Shown here: piece by piece, positions 10,124 to 19,400 of the stretch
How the letters are laid out: every line of letters begins with the position of its first letter
Numbering within the stretch: position 1 is the first letter of the stretch
Source of the DNA: RGIG8700 sp045648505
Lineage (GTDB): Bacteria > Bacillota > Clostridia > RGIG6154
Reading direction: 5' to 3'
NCBI GenBank assembly: GCA_045648505.1
Contig: JAZROD010000010.1
Coordinates: forward strand, 1-64,000
DNA length: 64,000 bases
Notes under the pieces: model-generated
Seen by the model: the letters and a program-made list of their open reading frames with translations, nothing else
Database searches by the model: none
Told to the model about the DNA's origin: nothing
Translations under genes and position numbers: made by a program

Positions 10124-10662
10124 GTGAACTTTTAAAACTGTTTTTAATATTTGCTAAAATAGGCGCATTCACCTTTGGCGGCGGCTACGCTATGCTCCCT
10201 ATGATTCAAAGGGAAATTGTTGACAAAAACGGCTATGCCACAGAAAACGAAGTCCTTGACTATTATGCAATAGGTCAGCTTACCCCAGGTGTTATTGCAG
10301 TTAATGTTGCAACCTTTATCGGTATGAGAAGAAAAGGGGTGCTTGGTGCGGCTTTTGCAACAGCAGGCGTTGTTTTCCCAAGTGTTGTTATTATAACTGC
10401 TATTGCGCTTATATTAAGAAACTTTATGGACATTATATGGGTTCAGTATGCTTTTTCAGGCATAAGAGTTGCAGTTATTGCCTTAATTATTAAAACAATT
10501 ATAACAGTTACAAAAAAAGGGGTTGTTGACGCTTTCACAGGCATCTTGTTTGGTCTTTCAATAGTTCTTGCCCTTTTATTTGACCTTTCATCTGTTATTG
10601 TTATTTTAATTTGTGCAGTATCAGCGCTTTGCTATAAAGCAATCAAGAAGGAGGGGAAATAA
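10120..10662 (+). CDS. Chromate transporter family protein, first half-unit
   Basis: A 180-aa membrane protein with about five or six hydrophobic helices. The family signature FGGGYAMLPMIQ lies near the N-terminus and GQLTPGVIAVNVATFIG near residue 55. It is one half of the split two-gene form of the CHR/ChrA family, which exports chromate or related oxyanions by proton antiport; the physiological substrate in anaerobes is unproven. It overlaps both tatD (ATGA) and the second half-unit (TAATG), so the two are almost certainly made together. Confidence 0.9.
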   Translation: MSELLKLFLIFAKIGAFTFGGGYAMLPMIQREIVDKNGYATENEVLDYYAIGQLTPGVIAVNVATFIGMRRKGVLGAAFATAGVVFPSVVIITAIALILRNFMDIIWVQYAFSGIRVAVIALIIKTIITVTKKGVVDAFTGILFGLSIVLALLFDLSSVIVILICAVSALCYKAIKKEGK

Positions 10663-11201
10663 TGCACACACTTTTAGTTATGTTCCTTGAATTCTTTAAA
10701 ACAGGACTTTTCGCAGTGGGCGGTGGTCTTGCTACCATTCCGTTTTTAATGGACATTTCCGACAAATACGGTTGGTTTTCTCAAAGCGAGCTTGCCAATA
10801 TGATTGCGGTTGCAGAATCAACTCCCGGTCCTATCGGTGTTAACACCGCAACCTATGCAGGTGTTACAACTTATGGTATAATCGGTGGTGTGATTGCAAC
10901 ACTTGGTCTTGTTCTTCCCTCTTATATTGTTATCTGCATCATTTCAAAAATACTTGAAAAATTCAGAGAAAACAAACTTACACAAAACATTTTTTACGGT
11001 CTTCGTCCTACAGTTGCAGGACTTATAACCGTTGCGGCTTATGCGCTTTTACAAACAACTGTTTTCCCTGACCTTGTTTTAAATATAAAAGCACTTGTTA
11101 TTCTCCTTGTTTTTACTCTTCTTGTGCTTTCTTATAAAAAGCTTAATCCTATAGTAGTAATAGTTTTAGGGGCAATATTAGGAATAATTTTCAAAATATA
11201 A
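10662..11201 (+). CDS. Chromate transporter family protein, second half-unit
   Basis: The product is 179 aa with the same fold as its upstream neighbour: GGGLATIPFLMD at the start and ESTPGPIGVNTATYAG near residue 55, followed by hydrophobic helices. It pairs with the preceding gene to form the full transporter. The start follows AAGGAGGGG and overlaps the upstream stop by one base. Confidence 0.9.
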   Translation: MHTLLVMFLEFFKTGLFAVGGGLATIPFLMDISDKYGWFSQSELANMIAVAESTPGPIGVNTATYAGVTTYGIIGGVIATLGLVLPSYIVICIISKILEKFRENKLTQNIFYGLRPTVAGLITVAAYALLQTTVFPDLVLNIKALVILLVFTLLVLSYKKLNPIVVIVLGAILGIIFKI

Positions 11202-11210
11202 GGTGATATT

Positions 11211-12095
11211 ATGAGACACAGAATTATAATTTCGGTAGTTTCTTTTCTTCTTATTGTTACGATGGCAACCGGAGGATATTTTGCATATAAAGAATCAATT
11301 GAAAAAAAGGAAATCAAGGTTGAAGAAACTAAAACACCTACCCTTGTTTCAGGTAATGCTGCAGAAATAGCAGACAACCTTTTCGACTATGTTCATATTG
11401 ATATTTCTGACACACCAGCAATTACTTCTCTTGTGAACTCTATGAACTTTGTAGGTTTTGAAATCAATGATATTAAAATATCTTCAGGCTTTTTAACAAT
11501 AGAATACAAAGTTGACAGCAGAACCAAATACAGATTTATTGAAGACTACAATAAAAACTTCAATCAGACCTGTGCAACCCTTTTTGTTCTGGTGGACAAC
11601 CTTAAAAACATAAGACTTACTGTTTCGGACAACTACGGTGAATTTTATTCATTCTCAAGAGATAAAGCAGGATTTATTTTCACAGACGAAATGCGTGATT
11701 TCACATCAGATGATTTGAAAGATGCTTCTGAAAGTCTTAACAACTTTGAAGATTTCACAGAAAAACTTCTTATGCTTAAAGACAGTTCAAGCTCAAATGT
11801 TTATTTAAAACAGATATATTCGGTTCTCACACCTAATCTTCAGGTGCTTGAAAACACAAAAGAGCAGTTTACGATTGCTCTTGATGAAAAGAATCTTGCA
11901 ATTCTTTCAGAAATAGATATAGACCTTGAAAAATACAAGCACACATCTGCAGAGCTTTACTTCTGCAATGTTGAAGACTACACAATTTCAGAACTGAAAT
12001 ATTATGTTTTCGTGTTCAAAGACAAAAAACTTGTGGCAAACGATGTGATTTCGTCACCAATGGCTTACGAAAATACACTTAATTTGCTTAAATAA
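11211..12095 (+). CDS. Membrane-anchored protein of unknown function
   Basis: The product is 294 aa. Residues 5-25 form one hydrophobic helix that can act as a signal anchor, and the rest is a soluble, charged extracytoplasmic domain. I recognise no family. It begins nine bases after the chromate-transporter pair and is last in the operon, followed by a strong terminator, so it is co-transcribed with them; a functional link is unproven. Confidence 0.7.
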   Translation: MRHRIIISVVSFLLIVTMATGGYFAYKESIEKKEIKVEETKTPTLVSGNAAEIADNLFDYVHIDISDTPAITSLVNSMNFVGFEINDIKISSGFLTIEYKVDSRTKYRFIEDYNKNFNQTCATLFVLVDNLKNIRLTVSDNYGEFYSFSRDKAGFIFTDEMRDFTSDDLKDASESLNNFEDFTEKLLMLKDSSSSNVYLKQIYSVLTPNLQVLENTKEQFTIALDEKNLAILSEIDIDLEKYKHTSAELYFCNVEDYTISELKYYVFVFKDKKLVANDVISSPMAYENTLNLLK

Positions 12096-12130
12096 AAAAT
12101 ATGCTAACCTCTTCGGTTAGCATATTTTTT
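12095..12130. terminator. Bidirectional terminator between convergent operons
   Basis: Stem ATATGCTAACC / GGTTAGCATAT, loop TCTTC, flanked by A-run and T-run. It serves the operon to the left and sigG to the right. The same stem reappears at 24291-24325. Confidence 0.9.
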
Positions 12131-12896
12131 ATATATATTTCCTCATATGCTCAATGGCGTTTTTTTCGAGCCTTGAAACCTGTGCCTGAGATATTCCTAT
12201 TTCACTTGCGACCTCCATCTGGGTTTTTTCGCTGAAAAATCGCATGGAAACAATCCTTCTTTCCTTTTCATTGAGTCTTTTAAGGGCATCGTAAAGTGCG
12301 ATACTGTCTATAAGACTTTCATCAAGAACCTTCTCATCGCTTATCTGGTCCATAACATACAATGTTTCTCCACCATCGTGAAACACAGGTTCATATAAGG
12401 AAAGAGGGTCCTGAATTGCATCTAATGCATAATTAACCGCTTTTTCGGTTGTTTCTATTCTTTTTGCTATCTCTGCAACCGTTGGCTCTCTGCCCGTTTC
12501 TTTTATAAGCTCTTCTTTGGCGGTAAGTGCTTTATAGGCAGTATCCTTAACAGACCTTGAAACTCTTATGGCGTTATAATCTCTTAAATATCTTCTTATT
12601 TCGCCTATTATCATAGGTACTGCATAGGTTGAAAACTTAACTCCCACCGATAAATCAAAATTATCAATTGCTTTGATTAAACCGATGCATCCCACCTGAA
12701 ACAAATCATCTGCATTTTCGCCTCTTGCGGTGAATTTCTGAATAACACTTAAAACAAGTCTTAAATTACCCTGAACAAAAAGCTCTCTTGCCTGCATATC
12801 CCCTTCTTTTATTTTAACTAAAAGCTTTTCTTTCTCATCATTACTTAAAAGCGGAAGCTTTGCCGTATTCACTCCGCACAAATCAACCTTATTCAT
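12129..12896 (-). CDS. sigG: Sporulation sigma factor SigG (late forespore)
   Basis: The product is 255 aa and directs RNA polymerase to late forespore genes. The N-terminus NKVDLCGVNTAKLPLL is the SigG hallmark (anti-sigma-contact segment). Region 2 includes DDLFQVGCIGLIKAIDNFDL and KFSTYAVPMIIGEIRRYLRD; region 4 ends with an HTH in ISQAQVSRLEKNAIEHM. AAGGAGGATGGGCT precedes the ATG. It lies alone, without the spoIIGA-sigE neighbours seen in Bacillus. A sigma-F-type promoter sits directly upstream. Confidence 0.95.
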   Translation of the reverse strand: MNKVDLCGVNTAKLPLLSNDEKEKLLVKIKEGDMQARELFVQGNLRLVLSVIQKFTARGENADDLFQVGCIGLIKAIDNFDLSVGVKFSTYAVPMIIGEIRRYLRDYNAIRVSRSVKDTAYKALTAKEELIKETGREPTVAEIAKRIETTEKAVNYALDAIQDPLSLYEPVFHDGGETLYVMDQISDEKVLDESLIDSIALYDALKRLNEKERRIVSMRFFSEKTQMEVASEIGISQAQVSRLEKNAIEHMRKYI

Positions 12897-12918
12897 AGCC
12901 CATCCTCCTTGATACTAA

Positions 12919-12948
12919 AATTATTGCCATATTTTTTTCGATTTATAC
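12919..12948 (-). promoter_or_regulatory. Sigma-F-type promoter of sigG
   Basis: Minus strand: -35 GTATA, 15-bp spacer, -10 GGCAATAATT. This matches the known sigma-F pattern (GYWTA, then GGNNANANT) and fits sigma-F control of sigG in endospore formers. Confidence 0.7.
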
Positions 12949-12963
12949 TTCTGATTCTTTTTG

Positions 12964-12992
12964 TTGATTTAAGCAACAAACTGTGTTATAAT
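12964..12992 (+). promoter_or_regulatory. Sigma-A promoter of the murD-recR operon
   Basis: TTGATT, 17-bp spacer, TATAAT. Transcription would begin near base 13000. Confidence 0.7.
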
Positions 12993-13012
12993 AAATAGAA
13001 TATAGGGATACT

Positions 13013-14380
13013 ATGAAAGGTAAGTGGAAAGTTATGGACTTTAAAGAATATTTTGAAGGTTTAAAAGGCAAGAAAATAACGGTAGCAGGAGCAGGGGTAA
13101 GCAACACTCCTTTAATTAAAATGCTCGTTAAATATGGTGCAATTGTTACTGTTTGTGATGGTAAAAAATCTGACGACGAACTTGAACAGCAATTTGAAGG
13201 TTTAAATCTTTCATACAAGACAGGCGAAAGCTGGCTTGATGATATTAATGCAGATATTATTTTCAGAAGTCCCGGTATAAGACCAGACCTTAAAGGTTTT
13301 GTTGATGCACAAAACAAAGGTGCATATCTTACATCCGAAATGGAAGTATTTTTCGACCTTTGTCCCTGCGAAATTTTTGCAATCACAGGAAGCGACGGTA
13401 AAACCACAACCACTACCCTTACATACAATATGCTTAAAAATTCAGGATACACAGTTCATCTTGGCGGAAACATCGGCAAACCGCTTCTTCCTGAAATAGA
13501 TAAAATTGAAAAAGACCACAAGGTTGTTTTAGAGCTTTCAAGCTTTCAGCTTTTCACCATTAAGAAAAGTGCAAAATGTAGCGGTTTAACAAACCTTTCC
13601 CCTAACCACCTTGACTGGCACAAAGATTATAAAGAATATATCGATGCAAAAAAGAGCATTTTTATATATGATGAATGTGAAAAGCTTGTAACAAATCTTG
13701 ACAATAAAGATTCAGTTGATGCATCAAAAGAGGCAAAAAATGTTTTATATTTTTCAAGAAAACAGGATGCCGACATTTGCCTTAAAGATGGTTTTATAAC
13801 TGTTTTCGGGGAAAAGGTTCTTGATACAAACGAAATTCTTCTCCCCGGTGTTCACAACATTGAAAACTATATGACCGCAATCGGCGTTGTATGGGGCGTT
13901 GCAACCATTGACGGTATCAGAGAAACTGCAAAAACCGTTAAAGGGGTTGAACACAGAATTGAATTCGTAAGAGAATTTGAGGGTGTTAAATATTATAACG
14001 ACTCTATCGCATCAAGCCCTAACAGAACCATTACAGGACTTAAATCCTTTGAAAAAAAGGTTATTTTGATTGCAGGCGGGAAAGATAAGAATATCCCTTA
14101 TGATGAAATAGGCGATGTTGTTATGGAAAAGGTTAAAAAGCTTGTTTTAACAGGTGCAACCGCTCCTAAAATCAAAGAGGCAGTTTTAAAATCAAAGCTC
14201 TACCACTCCGATTTTGAAATAATTGAATGTGATGATTTCAAAGAAGCTGTGCTTGCTGCAAAAAATCTTGCAGAGCCGGGCGACATTGTTATTTTAAGCC
14301 CCGCTTCCACAAGCTTTGACAAGTTTAAAAATTTTGAAGAAAGAGGAAGAGTTTTCAAAGACATTGTTAACTCACTTTAA
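13013..14380 (+). CDS. murD: UDP-N-acetylmuramoylalanine--D-glutamate ligase
   Basis: Adds D-Glu to UDP-MurNAc-L-Ala in cytoplasmic peptidoglycan precursor synthesis. The product is 455 aa. There is an N-terminal Rossmann-like domain (VAGAGVSNTPL), the ATP loop GSDGKTTTTTL near residue 127, NLSPNHLDWH near residue 200, and the C-terminal YNDSIASSPN and ILSPASTSFDKF motifs. Two starts are possible: 13013 (AGGGA four bases upstream) or 13034, where MDFKEYF begins closer to the usual MurD N-terminus. It heads a tightly spaced operon. Confidence 0.93.
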   Translation: MKGKWKVMDFKEYFEGLKGKKITVAGAGVSNTPLIKMLVKYGAIVTVCDGKKSDDELEQQFEGLNLSYKTGESWLDDINADIIFRSPGIRPDLKGFVDAQNKGAYLTSEMEVFFDLCPCEIFAITGSDGKTTTTTLTYNMLKNSGYTVHLGGNIGKPLLPEIDKIEKDHKVVLELSSFQLFTIKKSAKCSGLTNLSPNHLDWHKDYKEYIDAKKSIFIYDECEKLVTNLDNKDSVDASKEAKNVLYFSRKQDADICLKDGFITVFGEKVLDTNEILLPGVHNIENYMTAIGVVWGVATIDGIRETAKTVKGVEHRIEFVREFEGVKYYNDSIASSPNRTITGLKSFEKKVILIAGGKDKNIPYDEIGDVVMEKVKKLVLTGATAPKIKEAVLKSKLYHSDFEIIECDDFKEAVLAAKNLAEPGDIVILSPASTSFDKFKNFEERGRVFKDIVNSL

Positions 14381-14382
14381 AT

Positions 14383-15390
14383 ATGGATTTTAATTTACTT
14401 AAAGACCTTTGCTCAAAAAAAGGTGTTTCGGGCGATGAAAAAGAAATTGCACAGTTTGTTGCAAAGGAAATAAAGCCTTTTGCAGACATTGTTGAAATTT
14501 CTCCTTTAAACAGTGTATTTGCCCTTAAAAAAAGTAAAAATGAAAATGCTGAAACTTTAATACTTGATGCTCATATTGACAGTATCGGTTTAATTGTTAA
14601 AGAAAAACTTGAAAGAGGATTTTTAAGTTTTGATACTGTTGGCGGTGTTGCAGGTAACATTTTACCTGCCTCTGAAGTTTTAATCGGTGATACTCCTGGT
14701 ATTATCTCATCAAAGCCACCTCACTTAATGAGCGAAGAAGAAAGAAAAAAAGCCTTTGAGCTTAAAAATATGGTTATAGATACAGGCAACAACAGCAACC
14801 ATATTAAAATCGGTGATACTATCCGTTTTGCCACCGTTCCTGAAATTATGGGAAACTGCGTTTCAGGTGCATATCTTGATGACAGAGCAGGTGTTTCGGT
14901 TATTCTTGAACTTTTCAAAGAGCTTGATAATCTTCCTTTTAACCTTGGTGCTTTCTTCAGCGTTGGAGAAGAAATGGGCTTTAAAGGTGCAAAGAACTTT
15001 AAAAAGGATGCAGATATGTTAATCGCAATAGATGTAACCCACGGTGAAACTCCTGACGAAAAAAGGGATATGGTGTTTAAATGCGGAAAAGGTACTGCAA
15101 TTGCAGTTGGTCCTAATATACACCCTGAAGTCTTTGAGCTTCTGAAAGAAACCTGCATAAAAAATAATCTTGATTATCAGATAGAGGTTTTAGAGGATTC
15201 AACAGGCACAAATGCGTGGGCTTATCAGACATTAAGTTCATCAATTCCCTGCGGACTTTTGTCCTTTCCGCTTAAATACATGCACACACCTGTTGAAACA
15301 ATGAATATTTCAGACTATGACAATTTAAAGGAAATTTTAAAGCAGTTTATTTTAAACCTTAAAAACTTCCCGAAAGAGGAGGTGTTTTAA
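14383..15390 (+). CDS. M42-family aminopeptidase (intact active site)
   Basis: The product is 335 aa, a dizinc aminopeptidase of the glutamyl/tetrahedral aminopeptidase family that trims peptides in the cytoplasm. The metal and catalytic residues are all visible in order: LDAHIDSIG (His), YLDDRAG (bridging Asp), GEEMGFKG (catalytic and ligand Glu), AIDVTHGE (Asp) and YMHTPVE (His). It starts three bases after murD. It is the first of three tandem paralogs. Confidence 0.88.
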   Translation: MDFNLLKDLCSKKGVSGDEKEIAQFVAKEIKPFADIVEISPLNSVFALKKSKNENAETLILDAHIDSIGLIVKEKLERGFLSFDTVGGVAGNILPASEVLIGDTPGIISSKPPHLMSEEERKKAFELKNMVIDTGNNSNHIKIGDTIRFATVPEIMGNCVSGAYLDDRAGVSVILELFKELDNLPFNLGAFFSVGEEMGFKGAKNFKKDADMLIAIDVTHGETPDEKRDMVFKCGKGTAIAVGPNIHPEVFELLKETCIKNNLDYQIEVLEDSTGTNAWAYQTLSSSIPCGLLSFPLKYMHTPVETMNISDYDNLKEILKQFILNLKNFPKEEVF

Positions 15391-16373
15391 TGCTTTTTAA
15401 ATTAAGTGAAGCAAATGGTGCTTCAGGCTATGAAAAAGAAATTTCGGATATTATAATTTCCGAAGCAAAGAAATATGCAGATACAGTTACCCGTGATACA
15501 ATGGGAAATGTTTATGCTTTCAAAAAAGGCACAGACTCTAAAAAAACTGTTATGATTTCTGCTCACCTTGACGAAGTTGGTATGATTATTTCATCTGTTA
15601 CAGATGATGGCTATTTAAAATTCAGAGTTGTGGGCGGAATCAACGAGAATGTTCTTGTTGGCAAGAGAGTAACTGTAGGCAAAAGCAAGGTTAAAGGTGT
15701 TACAGGCATTAAAGCTATTCATCTTATGACCAAAGAAGAAAGAAACGAAAAACCATCTTATGAGAAGATGTATATAGACATTGGTGTTTCTTCAAAAGAA
15801 GAAGCATTAAAGCTTGTAAATGTAGGCGATTATGCTCATTTTGACACCAAAGCCGAAAACTTCGGCAACGGCTACAAAAAAGGTAAAGCATTTGACGACA
15901 GATGCGGTTGCTTCATAGTTCTTGAGCTTATGAAGAAGCAATATAAAAACGATGCTTACTTTTGTTTTGTGGTGCAGGAAGAAATCGGCGTTCGCGGTGG
16001 CACAGTTGCATCAAGAAGGGTAAATCCAGATGTTGCCATAACCGTTGAATGTACCACCTGTCTTGACCTGCCGGGCATTGAAGAAAAAGATGTTTCCACC
16101 AAAACAGGTGAAGGTGTCGCACTTGCAATAGCAGACAGCGGAACATACTATGATACAGAATTAAACAACGCCCTTTCAGAGTGTGGTGAAAAAGTACAGC
16201 TTAAAAGAGTAGGTGTTGGCGGAACAGACGGAAGAGCCTTTCAGTTTAACAATATAAAGGCTGCTGCAGTTGCAGTTCCTGCAAGATATATTCATTCACC
16301 TGTTTCTGTTATACACGAAGACGATATAAAAAATGCAATTATAATGCTTGAAAATTATCTGGAGGTAATTTAA
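15390..16373 (+). CDS. M42-family aminopeptidase (intact active site)
   Basis: The product is 327 aa and paralogous to the preceding gene. Active-site motifs are kept: SAHLDEVGMI, FDDRCGC, QEEIGVRGG, VECTTCLDLPG (Glu in place of Asp as ligand, common in the family) and YIHSPVS. ATG overlaps the upstream TAA, with AAAGAGGAGGTG as ribosome site. The family forms dodecameric tetrahedral particles, so neighbouring paralogs may co-assemble; this is inference. Confidence 0.9.
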   Translation: MLFKLSEANGASGYEKEISDIIISEAKKYADTVTRDTMGNVYAFKKGTDSKKTVMISAHLDEVGMIISSVTDDGYLKFRVVGGINENVLVGKRVTVGKSKVKGVTGIKAIHLMTKEERNEKPSYEKMYIDIGVSSKEEALKLVNVGDYAHFDTKAENFGNGYKKGKAFDDRCGCFIVLELMKKQYKNDAYFCFVVQEEIGVRGGTVASRRVNPDVAITVECTTCLDLPGIEEKDVSTKTGEGVALAIADSGTYYDTELNNALSECGEKVQLKRVGVGGTDGRAFQFNNIKAAAVAVPARYIHSPVSVIHEDDIKNAIIMLENYLEVI

Positions 16374-16374
16374 A

Positions 16375-17190
16375 ATGCTTGATATGCTATGTATGATAGA
16401 TGCACCCACATCGTGCGAAAAATCTATTTTAAAATTTATACAGACCAGACTTTCCTGCGACTTTGAGTATGATGCAGTGGGAAATCTTGTTGCTCACAAA
16501 AAAGGCACAGGAAAAAAACTTATGTTTTACACCTCTGTTGACGAAGATGCTTTTGTTCTTATGACCAAAGATAAGAGAAAAATAAATTTTTCTCACAAGG
16601 GTGAAAGACAAATCAAAAAAGGCGATATTCTTTCCTTTGACGGCTTCAGGGCAGTTGCAGAAGATGAAAAAAGCTGTAAAGCTCTTAAAGAATATGACTT
16701 AAATACCGCAGATGTTGGTTGCTTTTATGCCCCATCTTATGAAGACGAAGGTGTGCTTCTTGCAAAAGAAGTGGCATCAAAGCTTGCAATCTCTGCCATG
16801 TGCGAAGCAACAAAGCTTGAAAGTGCTCATGATGTTTATTTTGTTTTTGGTGTAAAAAGCAAAATGCGAAACACAGGTCTTGTGGCTTCAATAGAAAAAA
16901 TAAAACCTGACGAGCTTATAATTTTTGAAGAATGTGAAAAAGACAAGCTTTGCTTCAAGCTTATGGCAAAGGGCTTTTCAGGAAACAGAGAAATGTGTGA
17001 AAAATTCACCAAAAAATACGGTGTTGATATTTCAATAGATTCAGAAGAAATTTCTGCAGGTGCTTCTGCAATCTGCGAAAAAATTGCAGTTATCGGAATT
17101 CCTGTTGAAAATAAAGATTTACCGCTTCAGAGAAGTGAAACAAAATACAAAGACGAAATAATCAGTTTAATGGAGGGAGAACTATTATGA
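16375..17190 (+). CDS. M42-like protein with lost active site (pseudoenzyme)
   Basis: The product is 271 aa, 55-65 shorter than its two upstream paralogs but with the same start-to-end pattern. The metal residues are gone: the AHLDE region reads TSVDEDA, the FDDR region is AKEVASK, the QEEIG region is VKSKMRN, and the final HSPV region is ENKDLP. The frame is intact with a good ribosome site (GGAGGTAATTTAAA), and both ends are coupled to neighbours, so it is a kept gene, not debris. A role as a structural or regulatory subunit is a guess. Confidence 0.75.
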   Translation: MLDMLCMIDAPTSCEKSILKFIQTRLSCDFEYDAVGNLVAHKKGTGKKLMFYTSVDEDAFVLMTKDKRKINFSHKGERQIKKGDILSFDGFRAVAEDEKSCKALKEYDLNTADVGCFYAPSYEDEGVLLAKEVASKLAISAMCEATKLESAHDVYFVFGVKSKMRNTGLVASIEKIKPDELIIFEECEKDKLCFKLMAKGFSGNREMCEKFTKKYGVDISIDSEEISAGASAICEKIAVIGIPVENKDLPLQRSETKYKDEIISLMEGELL

Positions 17191-19397
17191 TAAACTTAAT
17201 TGATGAAAAAGTTGTTCTTAAAGACAAAGCTCTTGTGCAGGGCAACGGTGACATTAACAAAACTATGGCTTATAAAATCCTTCAGGCTCATAACACCTCC
17301 GGGAATATGGATAAGCTTAAAATCAAATTCGATGCAATGGCATCACACGACATAACTTATGTTGGTATTATTCAGACTGCAAGAGCAAGCGGACTTAAAA
17401 AATTCCCTATTCCGTATGTTCTTACAAACTGCCACAACAGCCTTTGTGCAGTTGGCGGAACTATTAACGAAGATGACCATGTTTTCGGTCTTTCTGCAGC
17501 AGAAAAGTATGGCGGAATTTATGTTCCTGCACATCAGGCAGTTATTCATCAGTATATGAGAGAAGAAATGTCTGCCTGTGGTAAAATGATACTTGGTTCT
17601 GACAGCCACACAAGATACGGTGCTTTGGGCACTATGGCAGTAGGCGAAGGCGGTCCTGAACTTGTTAAACAGCTTCTTTGCCAGACTTATGATATTGATA
17701 TGCCAAAAATTGTTGCCATTTATTTAAAGGGAAATGTTAAGCCTTATGTTGGTCCTCAGGATGTTGCTCTTGCAATTATCGGTGCAGTTTTCAAAAACGG
17801 TTTTGTTAAGAACTCTGTTATGGAATTTATCGGCGAAGGCATACATAACCTTCCTATCGAATTCAGAAACGGTATTGATGTTATGACAACAGAAACAACC
17901 TGTCTTTCATCAATCTGGGAAACAGATGGCGAAGTTAAAGCATATTTTGAAAACCACAACCGTCCTGAAGCATACAGTGAACTTAAAGCCGAAGATGGTG
18001 CAATGTATGACAAAGCGGTTATAGTAGATTTAGATAAAATCGAGCCTATGATTGCAATGCCATTCCACCCAAGCAATGTTTATACAATTGAAGAGGTTGT
18101 CAACAACCCTTATGAAATCTTAAAAAAGGTTGAAGACGAAGCAAGAGAAAGCGGAATCGAAATAAAGCTTACAGATAAAATTGTTGATGGCAAAATCAAG
18201 GTTGAACAGGGTATTATTGCAGGTTGTGCCGGCGGAACTTATGACAATCTTTGTGCCGCAGCAGATATTTTAAGAGATTCATCAATCGGAAACGGTGAAT
18301 TTACAATGAGTGTTTACCCTGCAAGCCAGCCTGTTTTCATTGAGCTTTCAAGAAAAGGCGTTGTTGCAGATATTATGCAGGCAGGTGCAATTGTTAAAAC
18401 TGCATTCTGTGGTCCTTGTTTTGGCGCGGGTGATGTTCCTGCAAACAACGGTCTTTCAATAAGACACTCCACAAGAAACTTCCCTAACCGTGAAGGCTCA
18501 AAGCCATCAGACGGACAGATTGCATCAGTTGCACTTATGGACGCCCGTTCAATTGCCGCAACTGCTAAATGTGGCGGTTTCCTTACATCTGCAAAAGCAG
18601 TTATGGAAAAAGCTGAAAAATACGAATTTAATTATGACGATACTGTTTATAAAAACAGAGTTTATAAAGGCTTTAACAAAGGCAATGAAGATGCACAACT
18701 TAAATACGGTCCAAATATTGCAGACTGGCCTGAAATGTCAGCTTTAACAGATGACCTTCTCTTAAAGGTTGCCTGTGTAATTGAAGATCCCGTTACAACA
18801 ACAGACGAACTTATTCCATCAGGCGAAACATCTTCATACCGTTCAAATCCATTAAAGCTTGCATCATTCACACTTTCAAGAAAAGCACCTGATTATGTTG
18901 CAAAAGCAAAGGAAATTCAGAAAGCAGAAAAAGCAAGAATTTCAGGTGAAAATATTTTTGATGCCGTTGAAGGCTTAAAAGAAGTTTTTGATAAAGTTAA
19001 TGAAATCAAAGCAGTTGAACCTGAAAAGGTTGGTATCGGAAGCCTTGTTTATGCAATTAAGCCCGGTGACGGTTCTGCGAGAGAACAGGCTGCATCCTGC
19101 CAGAAGGTTTTAGGTGGTTGGGCAAATATTGCAAAGGAATATGCCACAAAGAGATACAGAAGCAACCTTATAAACTGGGGTATGCTCCCACTTACTATGG
19201 ATGAAGATGTATGCTTTGAAAAAGACGATTACATTTTCCTTCCTGATATCAAAAAAGCTATTGAAAACAAAGAAGAAAGCATTAAGGGTTATGTTGTTGG
19301 CAAAAACAAAGAGCTTAACTTGACTCTTGCAAACTTAACAGACGACGAAAGAGCGATAATCCTTTCAGGATGTTTAATTAATTTTAATAAGAGGTAA
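17187..19397 (+). CDS. Aconitase-family hydratase (YbhJ-like)
   Basis: The product is 736 aa with the aconitase/isopropylmalate isomerase fold. Probable 4Fe-4S ligands are the Cys in AGCAGGTYDN and the pair in FCGPCFGAGD. Substrate-site motifs include GSDSHTRYGALG near residue 137 and a C-terminal swivel domain. The overall pattern is closer to the YbhJ 'hydratase' group than to AcnA or LeuC, and that group's substrate is not established. ATG overlaps the upstream stop (ATGA); recR follows after three bases. Confidence 0.85.
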   Translation: MINLIDEKVVLKDKALVQGNGDINKTMAYKILQAHNTSGNMDKLKIKFDAMASHDITYVGIIQTARASGLKKFPIPYVLTNCHNSLCAVGGTINEDDHVFGLSAAEKYGGIYVPAHQAVIHQYMREEMSACGKMILGSDSHTRYGALGTMAVGEGGPELVKQLLCQTYDIDMPKIVAIYLKGNVKPYVGPQDVALAIIGAVFKNGFVKNSVMEFIGEGIHNLPIEFRNGIDVMTTETTCLSSIWETDGEVKAYFENHNRPEAYSELKAEDGAMYDKAVIVDLDKIEPMIAMPFHPSNVYTIEEVVNNPYEILKKVEDEARESGIEIKLTDKIVDGKIKVEQGIIAGCAGGTYDNLCAAADILRDSSIGNGEFTMSVYPASQPVFIELSRKGVVADIMQAGAIVKTAFCGPCFGAGDVPANNGLSIRHSTRNFPNREGSKPSDGQIASVALMDARSIAATAKCGGFLTSAKAVMEKAEKYEFNYDDTVYKNRVYKGFNKGNEDAQLKYGPNIADWPEMSALTDDLLLKVACVIEDPVTTTDELIPSGETSSYRSNPLKLASFTLSRKAPDYVAKAKEIQKAEKARISGENIFDAVEGLKEVFDKVNEIKAVEPEKVGIGSLVYAIKPGDGSAREQAASCQKVLGGWANIAKEYATKRYRSNLINWGMLPLTMDEDVCFEKDDYIFLPDIKKAIENKEESIKGYVVGKNKELNLTLANLTDDERAIILSGCLINFNKR

Positions 19398-19400
19398 AAT

